Shown here one piece after another: positions 1 through 6,765 of a stretch of DNA of 29,342 nt (within the stretch, counting starts at the first letter, position 1; each line of letters starts with the position of its first letter). The notes below the pieces were generated by a model. The model had not been told where the DNA came from. It ran no database searches and saw nothing but the letters and a program-made list of their open reading frames with translations. A program made the position numbers and the translations under genes. The DNA comes from Parachlamydiales bacterium (GTDB lineage: Bacteria; Chlamydiota; Chlamydiia; Chlamydiales; JAJFMK01), in NCBI GenBank assembly GCA_020050175.1, contig JAGVKY010000107.1, positions 1-29,342 on the forward strand, read 5' to 3'.

Positions 1-155
1 GTCTGCTCAAGAAGAGAACCCAGTACTTGGGCATCTCCTATCTCATCTGTTGTTACTTGAAGCGCTTCAATCAAATGGGTTTCAGGATCTACAGCAAGAA
101 GGCAGAATGGGCCCTTAACGGGGCGCGGGGGTGTCCCCGACTTGTTTTTGATGAT
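1..155 (-). pseudogene. IS transposase remnant, cut by window edge
   Basis: The minus-strand frame from 155 to the window edge has no start codon and opens just after a TAA (156-158). It reads KSGTPPRPVKGP, then LLAVDPETHLIEALQVTTDE and IGDAQVLGSLLEQ. The LAVDPET...V.TTDE.GDA.VL..LL pattern is typical of the DDE core of IS5/IS4-type transposases. The N-terminal part with the usual first catalytic Asp is absent, so this is probably a decayed or truncated copy; its other half lies outside the window. A terminal-repeat-like sequence at 174-192 lies just upstream, as expected for an IS end. The family is assigned by motif only. Confidence 0.6.
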
Positions 156-173
156 TTACTTAGATATTCAGAT

Positions 174-192
174 GGAGTTTTTCAACAACGCC
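174..192 (-). repeat. Possible IS terminal inverted repeat (IS903/IS5-like)
   Basis: Read on the minus strand this begins GGCGTTGTTGAAAAACTC, which resembles the GGCTTTGTTGAATAAATC end of the IS903 group. It lies immediately outside the transposase remnant and supplies the last codons and the stop of the arsC-like pseudogene. The partner repeat is outside the window, so this rests on similarity alone. Confidence 0.35.
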
Positions 193-522
193 ATTCTGCT
201 TCATTAAAACCCGTCAGTCCGAAGTTGTTTCCAATTAAAAAAGGACGTTTGACAAGCATGCCATGATGATTTAGCAAGTTTAAAGCGTCTCTCTCTAACA
301 TCGTCTTCAATTTTTCAGTGGGTTGCATTTCTCTGTAGAGCTGACCAGAAGAATTAAACAGTTTTTTTAAGATTCCATTGGCATATTGTAACATCGCTTG
401 CAACTCGTCAACCGAAGGGGGTGTTTAGTGATTTCCCTCCGAATAAAATCGATATTTTTGATTTGCAAAAACTGCAGAGCATTTTGGCAAGTGGAACATT
501 TGATATAAACGTAGACAATCAC
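182..522 (-). pseudogene. arsC: ArsC/Spx-like thioredoxin-fold protein, frameshifted
   Basis: Two minus-strand frames make one ArsC/Spx-family protein (arsenate reductase-like or YffB-like, normally about 115 aa). The first part starts at a GTG at 522 and reads IVYVYIKCSTCQNALQFLQ, with the N-terminal redox motif CSTC, then REITKHP. The second part reads PSVDELQAML, LFNSSGQLYREM and GMLVKRPFLIG, the family's conserved core and C-terminus. The frames join at a run of five C (minus strand, about 420-425); one more C would give KHPPSVDEL and restore the frame. The last residues and the stop come from the IS-end-like sequence. It is a pseudogene unless the indel is a sequencing error. No other ars genes are nearby. 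Confidence 0.75.
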
Positions 523-565
523 TTTTCACAGCTGTTGTTTCTATTCCAGAATCTCTATACGAGAT

Positions 566-601
566 AAAAAAAACCGAATGGTTCGTGAGAACCATTCGGT
601 T
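566..601 (-). terminator. Rho-independent terminator
   Basis: A perfect 12-bp stem (AACCGAATGGTT at 572-583 with AACCATTCGGTT at 590-601) closes a 6-nt loop. On the minus strand it is followed by a run of T (the A-run 566-571 on plus). It would stop minus-strand transcripts arriving from the right, for example from the membrane-protein gene, and separates them from the arsC-like pseudogene. Confidence 0.75.
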
Positions 602-604
602 AAA

Positions 605-745
605 ATGCCGATGACCGGACAATTATCGAATCATTTTGTCGAGGGAATGCGCAAGATCTATGAGCTTGAACCCTTTATAAAGATGGAATCCTCTCTTGCT
701 GATGAGCGCGGCAAAGAATCAAAGATCTACAAAAAGGCTGTTTAG
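605..745 (+). CDS. Short hypothetical ORF, possible gene remnant
   Basis: A 46-aa open frame starts at ATG 605 and ends at TAG 743-745. It is hydrophilic and plausible as protein (it includes GMRKIYELEPF and ends RGKESKIYKKAV). There is no clear ribosome binding site, and the start lies only 3 nt after a terminator stem, so it may be the C-terminal remnant of a larger gene or a chance frame. I do not recognise the family. The following 746-905 holds no convincing gene, only A/C-rich and G-rich low-complexity sequence. Confidence 0.25.
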   Translation: MPMTGQLSNHFVEGMRKIYELEPFIKMESSLADERGKESKIYKKAV

Positions 746-905
746 CACTGATAAGAGTTGATTTTGCCCCTTTTCCCTACCTCCTTAACATGAATAGAAC
801 AACAAACAAACAACAAAAAAGGGGGTTCTAGGGGGAGGGTGATGTGGAAAGTGTTCGTAACTTTTCTTTTTTTGAGTAGCTCTTGAAAATGTTGAGCGGA
901 AGTCG

Positions 906-1469
906 CTAAAGCGTTTTATCAAGAGTCAAAATGTAATCCCAACTTCTAAGGATTAAAAGAACAAGCCAGTAAGTGATGGTAATAATACCCAAAAGCATCA
1001 AACATCTCATTCCCATTAATGTCCTTGGTGAATATTCCCGTGTTAGCAAGATGTTTATATATTTGGCCTGTCCTTCATCATGTTTTATAACCCCATGAAT
1101 GTTTCCAAACAAAAATTCAGGGTACATATAGCAAATAGTAATTTCTTCACCAGGAACTAGAGAGGGAAAAACGATAGCCTTTCCATCCTTTAAATCCTCA
1201 ACTGTATAGGGCACTGCCGGCAAAACCTGATAAAGTTCTGGAAGATTTAAATGGATGATTTGGACATTTTTTGCTTCTTTTTTGCCATCATTTCTAACGA
1301 TCAATGTATGATTTGATAGAATTTGTTCTTTACTAATTCTAATATGGGCAGCCCTTGTTAGTCCGGCGATTAAACGCGGTTTTCGTTCAAATTTTTTAGT
1401 TAAGTACCATGTTAAAACTGAACTCCCAAAGATAGCTACAATTTCTAAAAATAGTCTTATGTCTTGCAC
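906..1469 (-). CDS. Hypothetical two-TM membrane protein
   Basis: A protein of 187 aa with a hydrophobic segment near the N-terminus (about residues 5-24) and a second near the C-terminus (about 155-175), around a roughly 120-residue soluble part containing KNVQIIHLNLPELY and LVPGEEITICYMYPE. The central part could be a beta-rich extracytoplasmic domain, but no family is recognised. The start is a GTG at 1469 with AAGGA upstream. It is divergent from the ATPase-RloB-GNAT cluster across 158 bp of AT-rich sequence. A membrane protein beside a candidate defence operon could belong to it or be unrelated cargo. The nearest downstream terminator is at 566-601. Confidence 0.65.
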   Translation of the reverse strand: MQDIRLFLEIVAIFGSSVLTWYLTKKFERKPRLIAGLTRAAHIRISKEQILSNHTLIVRNDGKKEAKNVQIIHLNLPELYQVLPAVPYTVEDLKDGKAIVFPSLVPGEEITICYMYPEFLFGNIHGVIKHDEGQAKYINILLTREYSPRTLMGMRCLMLLGIITITYWLVLLILRSWDYILTLDKTL

Positions 1470-1614
1470 GTTCTTTATATCCTTAACTTTATAGCCACAG
1501 GTCGAAATAACCCAAATATGAACTTATTTGAATAATAATATGCCAAAAAACAAATAAAATTTCTAGACATTTTGCATAAAATCTGCAAAAATAAAGGAAA
1601 CGCAAGAAGTATAT

Positions 1615-1630
1615 AGGAGAAAATCCCTTG
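1615..1630 (+). promoter_or_regulatory. RBS that supports a TTG start
   Basis: AGGAGA at 1615-1620 lies 7 nt before TTG 1628. No ATG with a comparable site is available, and the protein begins with the family's typical N-terminal strand (LLQFSVKNFRSF), so TTG is the likely initiator. Confidence 0.7.
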
Positions 1631-2851
1631 TTATTGCAATTTTCAGTCAAAAACTTTCGATCTTTCGAGAAAGAAGAAGTCTTGAATCTATCCGCAGGGA
1701 AAGGGTCAGAGCTGCGCGATTCAAATACATTTGAATTTTCTCAAAGTCAGCGTCTTGTTCGCTCTGCCGTGATTTATGGTCCAAATGCTGGCGGAAAAAG
1801 TAATTTGATCCGAGCAATTTTTTTCCTACAGCAGTTTATTCTCGCATCTTCAACGGCTTACCAAGAAAAGCAAAAAATCCCCCTACAGCCGTTTCGACTT
1901 AATGCAAAATCTCAAAATGAGCCGAGTGAGTTTTCTATCGACTTCGTTTGTAATGATGTTCGTTTCACTTATCATGTAGCGCTCACTGAGGATCAAATCA
2001 TAAGCGAAGAGCTCTACGCTTACCCCAAAAATTATCGCCAAACTTGGTTTACCAGAAAATGGAACCCCTCTTCAAAAGCATATGAGTGGTATCAAGGACC
2101 AAGCTTTAAGGGAGAGCATAAAGTATGGGAACAGATGACGCGAGCCAATGCTCTCTATCTTTCCACAGCAGTGCAATTCAATAGCGAGCAGTTAAAACCT
2201 ATCTTTCTATGGTTTAGAGATCAACTTGTCATTTTGCTAAAAAATGGCCCTGCACAAGAAATTTATTTTAATCCTGATCTTACCTTTCAATTTCTAAAAG
2301 ACTCCAAAACAGCACCATGGATTCACAAATTCATGGAATGTGCAGATATTGGAATCGAAAACTTTCACTTGATTGAGGAAGAAGCACCCCCAATAAAAAA
2401 AGTAGCTGTTAGAACACAGCACAAAATGCTTGATTCTGACCAAAAGGTATTTTTTGACTTATTCTTAGATGAGTCTGATGGCACGCAAAGGCTTTTTTCT
2501 CAAGCTGGAGGCTGGTTGAAAGCGCTACGTGAAGGTTTAGTGCTTTTCGTTGATGAGCTTGACCTTCACCTCCATCCTAATATCGTTCGATATTTGATAG
2601 AGCTTTTTCATAGTCCAAAAACCAACCAAAAGAATGCTCAGCTTATTTTTACTACTCATGACACCTCCTTACTAGACAGTGATTTATTTAGAAGGGATCA
2701 AGTTTGGTTTATACAGAAAGATGAACAACAAGGATCTCGCCTCTATTCCCTTTTAGATTTTAAACCACGCAAGGGTGAAGCCATTGGCAAAGGTTATCTA
2801 CAAGGTCGCTATGGAGCCCTTCCATTCATAGGAAAATTTCGTTTCTCATGA
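1628..2851 (+). CDS. AAA_15/RloA-like ATPase, putative defence protein
   Basis: A complete SMC/ABC-like ATPase of 407 aa. Visible motifs are Walker A GPNAGGKS (51-58), a signature-like ESDGTQRL (282-289), Walker B LVLFVDE (304-310) with D-loop LDLHLHP (311-317), and a switch histidine in FTTHD (341-345). The N-terminal VKNFRSF is the standard opening of AAA_15/AAA_21 proteins. Partners of such ATPases are usually TOPRIM or RloB proteins, and one follows here with a 4-nt ATGA overlap, implying translational coupling. By family logic the ATPase senses a phage or foreign-DNA signal and controls the partner; that role is inferred. It starts at TTG with a good RBS. All motifs are intact, unlike several neighbours in the island. 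Confidence 0.85.
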   Translation: MLLQFSVKNFRSFEKEEVLNLSAGKGSELRDSNTFEFSQSQRLVRSAVIYGPNAGGKSNLIRAIFFLQQFILASSTAYQEKQKIPLQPFRLNAKSQNEPSEFSIDFVCNDVRFTYHVALTEDQIISEELYAYPKNYRQTWFTRKWNPSSKAYEWYQGPSFKGEHKVWEQMTRANALYLSTAVQFNSEQLKPIFLWFRDQLVILLKNGPAQEIYFNPDLTFQFLKDSKTAPWIHKFMECADIGIENFHLIEEEAPPIKKVAVRTQHKMLDSDQKVFFDLFLDESDGTQRLFSQAGGWLKALREGLVLFVDELDLHLHPNIVRYLIELFHSPKTNQKNAQLIFTTHDTSLLDSDLFRRDQVWFIQKDEQQGSRLYSLLDFKPRKGEAIGKGYLQGRYGALPFIGKFRFS

Positions 2852-3474
2852 CTAGAAGAATTTCCATACGTTCCTATCGAAAACCTGACACTTTATATTC
2901 TCCTCTCGACTTAGTTGTTTGCGAAGGGGAAACGGAAGTCGATTATCTTTGCGAGCTTGCAAGAAGTTTGCGCATACATGTCCATATATGCAAAGGGGAT
3001 GGGACAGACCCAAAAAGCATCGTGAATACAGCGAAACGCAAATCGAAAGAGGATGGAGTAAAATATGATAGAGTATTTTGTGTGTTCGATCGAGATAATG
3101 ACCTATCATCTTTTCTAGAGGCTATTGAGCTATGCAAAACTAGAAAGTTTATCGCTATCGTATCGAATCCGTGTTTTGAATTGTGGCCTTATCTCCACTT
3201 TCAAATACGAGAATCAGGATTTGGAGGCCCTCAACAAATGCTGAGAGCATTAAAAAAGTTACCAGGACTTGAAAATTACGACAAAGATGGCGTGCAAATC
3301 TTTAACGCTACCGTTCATTTCATTGATATGGCCTGCAAGCGTGCTTCCTCTTTAGCCTCCAAACAACATGATGACCCTAAAGAAGATCCTTTTACAAATC
3401 TTCACCTACTCATCAAAAGATTTCAGGTTCTTAAAAAAGAACAAAACTATTTTGGACAAAGCAGGACACCGTAA
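2848..3474 (+). CDS. rloB: RloB-family TOPRIM-like protein
   Basis: A 208-aa protein matching the RloB family. It has a TOPRIM-like acidic motif VVCEGETEVDYL (E26/E28 region), then GDGTDPKSIV, a second acidic motif VFCVFDRDND (D81, D83, D85) and the family motif SNPCFELW (106-113). Family length is about 200 aa, so it appears complete. TOPRIM proteins next to AAA_15 ATPases are nuclease-type effectors in anti-phage systems; PARIS uses a comparable pair, although its effector is DUF4435. Start and stop overlap both neighbours (ATGA before, TAATG after), so the three proteins are probably made in fixed proportion. Nuclease activity is inferred from the acidic residues. Confidence 0.8.
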   Translation: MTRRISIRSYRKPDTLYSPLDLVVCEGETEVDYLCELARSLRIHVHICKGDGTDPKSIVNTAKRKSKEDGVKYDRVFCVFDRDNDLSSFLEAIELCKTRKFIAIVSNPCFELWPYLHFQIRESGFGGPQQMLRALKKLPGLENYDKDGVQIFNATVHFIDMACKRASSLASKQHDDPKEDPFTNLHLLIKRFQVLKKEQNYFGQSRTP

Positions 3475-3947
3475 TGCAGATTAGAAGTATGACTAAACAA
3501 GATCTTTTAAATGTCGCTAAAGTCCATAGAGAGGCATTTCCAAGACAACTGCACTCGGAACAATGGATTACATGCAATTTTAGCGCATATCCAAGAATTC
3601 GATTGTTTGTCGCTGAAAATGAAGGAATGATCTTGGGATATGTCCAATGGATAGAAAAAAGTGGATTTCGCAAAGAAGTTATTTTGGAATTAGAGCAGAT
3701 TGCGGTTCTTCCTTCCCAACAAAAGCACGGTGTTGGATCGTTGTTAATTTCTGAGTCTTTAAAGATGATCAAAGAAGAATTGAGTCAAAGAGATGCGACA
3801 ATAAAACATATTTTGGTATCCACTAGAACAGATAATGAAGCTCAAAAATTATACAAAAAAGTTCTCAATGCACAACCTGAAGTTGTTATCTCGAATTTAT
3901 TTTCAGCTGATGAAGTGCTTATGATAGCTCGAAACCCATTAGTATAG
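3474..3947 (+). CDS. GNAT-family N-acetyltransferase
   Basis: A 157-aa single-domain GNAT protein. It opens with IRSMTKQDLLNVAKVHREAF (alpha1). The acetyl-CoA loop is at IAVLPSQQKHGVGSLLI (about 76-92, Q-x-x-G-x-G type), and the C-terminal NEAQKLYKKVLN is the usual beta5-alpha4 region. The substrate cannot be read from sequence. Its ATG overlaps the rloB stop by one base, with AGGA upstream, so it is the third gene of the operon. A coupled GNAT next to an ATPase-TOPRIM pair is unusual: it could modify a protein of the system, modify a host target, or be a toxin/antitoxin-type component. Confidence 0.85.
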   Translation: MQIRSMTKQDLLNVAKVHREAFPRQLHSEQWITCNFSAYPRIRLFVAENEGMILGYVQWIEKSGFRKEVILELEQIAVLPSQQKHGVGSLLISESLKMIKEELSQRDATIKHILVSTRTDNEAQKLYKKVLNAQPEVVISNLFSADEVLMIARNPLV

Positions 3948-4075
3948 TCAGGGAATTGGAAGACATGGCTTTGCATTCGAATAAAAAGAATCGGCAGGAA
4001 TAAGAATGAGAAGAATTTCAGATCCAATAAGCAATATTCTAAATAAATTAAAAGTCGTTTTTATAGTTATATTAA

Positions 4076-5070
4076 AATAAAGTACCAGGACTTTCCCTTA
4101 TAATCATTGAAAATGCTGAAATTACCGCACATATGGAATTGGGTTTAAAAAATGCCCAGAAACAAGATCTGATCGATGGGGAGACAATATTTGAAGCTGC
4201 TTCTCTCAGTAAGCCTGTCTTTACTTATGGAATTTTAAAATTAGTTGAAAATGGCAAATTAGATTTGGATAAACCACTTGCTGAATACCTGTGTTATGCC
4301 GATATTAAAAATGATGAAAGAATTAATGCTATCACTGCAAGAATGGTTTTAACGCACACTAGTGGCTTTCCCAATTGGCGGCCAAAAAATGAATCCTTAA
4401 AAATCTATTTCCAACCCGGTGAAAGATTTAGTTATTCAGGAGAGGGTTTTTTGTATTTGCAAAAGGTTGTAGAACATATCTCCGGTTTATCCTTAGAAGA
4501 ATATACGCAGAAAAATGTTTTTATCCCTCTAGGAATGACTCATAGCTCTTTCATTTGGTCCAATGATAGTAAAAAAGCTGCCGGACACAAGCTGACGGTA
4601 ACCCCATTGAAAACCAAAGAGAAGTACCTCAAAATGCGGCCTTTACAATGCACACCAATCCCTTAGATTATGCAAAATTTGTTATAGCTATCCTAAAAGG
4701 AGTGGGGTTGAATTCAAAAACCATTAATGAAATGCTCCGACCCCAAATTAAAGTGCAGGAAGGCAGCACTAATTCTATTGAGAACTATACAGGACAACTC
4801 TCAAATTCAGTCTCGTGGGGTTTGGGATGGGGAATTCAGTGCACTAAAATGGGAGATTCATTTTGGCATTGGGGAGATAATGGAGGATTTAAAAGCTTTA
4901 TTTTAGGGTCTAAAAGTAGTAAAAATGCAATTATTATCTTTACAAATGGCTCCAACGGGTTGCTTCTTATTTCAGAGATAATTAAAAAATATATAGGAGT
5001 GCCACAGCCCGCACTAGATTGGTTAGAAAAAGAATACGCGAGAGAAAATCATAAGAACTCAAATGGTTAA
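4076..5070 (+). pseudogene. Serine beta-lactamase-family hydrolase, broken
   Basis: Two frames together make a class C-type/penicillin-binding serine hydrolase. The open frame begins after TAA 4073-4075 with VPGLSLIIIENA and no start codon, so signal peptide and N-terminus are missing. The nucleophile motif is SLSK (S-x-x-K), followed by LTHTSGFPNW and YSGEGFLYLQ in the Y-x-N position. Near 4589-4591 the frame breaks: one more base gives GHKADGNPIENQREVPQNAA, continuing into the second frame with MHTNPLDYAKF, SWGLGWGIQ and HWGDNGGFKS (the H/K-x-G region). An ATG at 4133 opens only a truncated product. Both defects suggest a decayed gene. It probably acted on peptide or ester substrates; antibiotic resistance is not implied. 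The preceding 3948-4075 holds only short AT-rich frames. Confidence 0.8.
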
Positions 5071-5090
5071 TATTTAATGGTGTAGATTTA

Positions 5091-5510
5091 ATGAAGGATT
5101 TGCAAAACAAAGAGAACTTTATCCAGTTGAGGGCTCAAGGGCTCTCTTTTGATAAGATTTCAGCTGAGATGGGCATTTCAAAGCCGACCTTGATTAAATG
5201 GAACCAAGAGTTTTCGAAAGAGGTGGCCAATCTTGTCTATTTCAATTCCGAAAAGCTAATAGAGCAATATAAGCTTCTCAAAATACAGAAAATTGAAGCT
5301 TTGGCTAGCACCTTGAGTAGAATCTTAGAAGAAATTTCTAAACGAAATTTTGAAAACGTTGGGACAAAGGATTTAATTTCCATTGCCTTTACCATTGAGA
5401 ACAAGCTGAAAGAGAGTATTTCTGATATCGAATTGCATACAGGTATCAATGAGGATACGTTCACTCTAGAAGACATGTTCAAAGAAAAAACCCTTCCAAT
5501 TCTTTACTGA
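5091..5510 (+). CDS. Small helix-turn-helix protein, terminase-small-like
   Basis: A protein of 139 aa. Residues 11-40 read like a resolvase/terminase-type HTH (IQLRAQGLSFDKISAEMGIS then KPTLIKWNQEF). A long helical region follows (about 55-120, KLLKIQKIEALASTLSRILE) that may form a coiled coil. Similar small proteins occur in mobile elements as phage terminase small-subunit-like or transposon-associated DNA-binding proteins. It starts at ATG 5091 with no convincing RBS, 20 bp after the beta-lactamase remnant. No terminase large subunit is present, so a packaging role is unsupported; a regulator or recombination accessory is equally possible. Confidence 0.7.
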   Translation: MKDLQNKENFIQLRAQGLSFDKISAEMGISKPTLIKWNQEFSKEVANLVYFNSEKLIEQYKLLKIQKIEALASTLSRILEEISKRNFENVGTKDLISIAFTIENKLKESISDIELHTGINEDTFTLEDMFKEKTLPILY

Positions 5511-5568
5511 ATTTTGACCAAATTTTTACTGTTGCCGACTTTGAATGAGGAAGGATTTTGATTTATCT

Positions 5569-5616
5569 TGCAAAAATCTTACATATATGTAACATTATAT
5601 TTTTTATATAGGAGGA
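5569..5616 (+). promoter_or_regulatory. Promoter with palindromic operator before MerR-like gene
   Basis: A perfect 14-bp palindrome, TTACATATATGTAA (5580-5593), lies 27 bp before the next start codon. A possible -35 TTGCAA (5569-5574) and -10 CATTAT (5594-5599) would be 19 bp apart with the palindrome filling the spacer, as in MerR-controlled promoters. An AGGAGG ribosome binding site is at 5611-5616. The -10 match is only four of six. Confidence 0.45.
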
Positions 5617-5620
5617 TTTC

Positions 5621-6466
5621 ATGCAAGAAAACGAACCACTTCAAGAGCAAAATGATGCTGACTCAACTTCTATTCGAAGCTCTATGCTAACCATTTTTAG
5701 AGGGCATAGGTTTGTCACTAATCTAAACAAACTCATCGACTCAACGCAGGCAATGAGAAATCTTGAAGTGCTTTCTCAGAGAAATTGTGAATTGAAAATT
5801 GACACACTTTCATATCGAACACTACACCATTGGGATTCGATTGGATTGATTGAATGTCAACGAGAGTCGGGATCTGGTTGGAGGAGATTTAATTTAGTAG
5901 AGGCCATTTGGGTACATGTGATCATTGAATTAAGGAATATGGGAATTTCTCTAAACTCTATATCAAAAGTTAAATCTATTTTTTTTGAAAAAATTCCTGG
6001 TTCTCAGTTGAAATTTTTTGATTATTACCTAATTGACGCCTTGTATTTTAAAACACCCACGTTCTTTGTAATATCTTCTCAAGGGGATTCCGAATTTCTA
6101 TCTTATGAAGAAATGATCGGTGCAATGGAAGTTGGTCTTTTGAATCATTGTACAGTGATACATTTAAATCCTTTAATGAATAAGATCTTCAAAAAGATTG
6201 AAATAGTATCGCAGTTTCCTTGTAAACGCACACTGACCGATGAACAAAATAAAATTTGCGATCTAATAGATCGGGAAGACTTTGACTCCATAAAAATATC
6301 GAAGGCTGATGATAAGATATCAAATATTGAGATTGAAAGAGGTTTTTCACGAGATGTGCCCTATAAGGAGATTAGAGAAAATCAAAAAGATGCCATCATC
6401 ACAACAAGAGTTGCTAAAGGGATTGATGTATCAACAAAGCTCACAACAAGAATAAAATTGGATTAA
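5621..6466 (+). CDS. MerR-family-like transcriptional regulator
   Basis: A 281-aa protein. Residues about 63-118 look like a MerR winged helix: LSYRTLHHWDSIGLIEC, then a GSGWRRFNLVEAIWV wing, then IELRNMGISLNSISKVK. The N-terminal 60 residues and the C-terminal 160 are not a standard effector domain I recognise. The C-terminus ends in a charged stretch (SRDVPYKEIRENQKDA, then TTRVAKGIDVSTK). It starts at ATG 5621 after a near-perfect AGGAGG. It lies upstream of the small ORFs and the recombinase in the same direction, so it may control the island's excision or its own operon. A palindrome in its promoter suggests autoregulation. The ligand is unknown. Confidence 0.7.
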   Translation: MQENEPLQEQNDADSTSIRSSMLTIFRGHRFVTNLNKLIDSTQAMRNLEVLSQRNCELKIDTLSYRTLHHWDSIGLIECQRESGSGWRRFNLVEAIWVHVIIELRNMGISLNSISKVKSIFFEKIPGSQLKFFDYYLIDALYFKTPTFFVISSQGDSEFLSYEEMIGAMEVGLLNHCTVIHLNPLMNKIFKKIEIVSQFPCKRTLTDEQNKICDLIDREDFDSIKISKADDKISNIEIERGFSRDVPYKEIRENQKDAIITTRVAKGIDVSTKLTTRIKLD

Positions 6467-6479
6467 AGGGAAATAAAAT

Positions 6480-6602
6480 ATGCATAGACTGACCATCGTG
6501 CTTTTAGAACCGACCATGCTTCACGCTGATCACGGAACCATTGTCACTCACTATGGATATAGTGATGATTTCATTAAAAACTTGCCAGGAGATCCTCCAT
6601 AA
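6480..6602 (+). CDS. Hypothetical 40-aa ORF
   Basis: An open frame from ATG 6480 to TAA 6600-6602, with AAGGGA about 7 nt upstream. It begins MHRLTIVLLEPTMLHADHG and ends NLPGDPP. It overlaps the next small ORF, whose initiation it could couple. I recognise no family. It may be a real leader or a chance frame. Confidence 0.25.
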   Translation: MHRLTIVLLEPTMLHADHGTIVTHYGYSDDFIKNLPGDPP

Positions 6603-6765
6603 AAATGGCAAAAAATACAGCGAAGCAGAAATAAAAATCATTCAAGAGCAATTAACAAAACTAAGTCAAATTGAATATGAGTTTTACAAACAAACCCAAA
6701 GAAGTCAAGAAAGCGATCATCTACACAAGGGTGTCGACAGAAGAACAAGCGATTCACGGATATAG
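6553..6765 (+). CDS. Small recombinase-associated protein
   Basis: A protein of about 70 aa with the core LKTCQEILHKNGKKYSEAE, then IKIIQEQLTKLSQIEYEFY. This resembles a family of small helical proteins (EVLNKNGKKYTDEEI-type) that I recall seeing directly upstream of serine recombinases and other mobile-element genes. The start could be ATG 6553 or ATG 6565 in the same frame; neither has a clear RBS. The 3' end overlaps the recombinase start by about 90 bp in another frame, so the two are probably translationally coupled. A role as recombination accessory or regulator is inferred only. Confidence 0.5.
   Translation: MDIVMISLKTCQEILHKNGKKYSEAEIKIIQEQLTKLSQIEYEFYKQTQRSQESDHLHKGVDRRTSDSRI

Noticed and set aside
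613..621. ACCGGACAA matches the tRNA terminator stem (8192-8200)
   Set aside because: Nine bases, no continuation into tRNA sequence, so not credible as the other attachment site.
425..622. 65-aa minus-strand ORF starting at 622
   Set aside because: Out of frame with the arsC-like sequence and passes through the terminator hairpin; the correct reading is the GTG frame with the CSTC motif.
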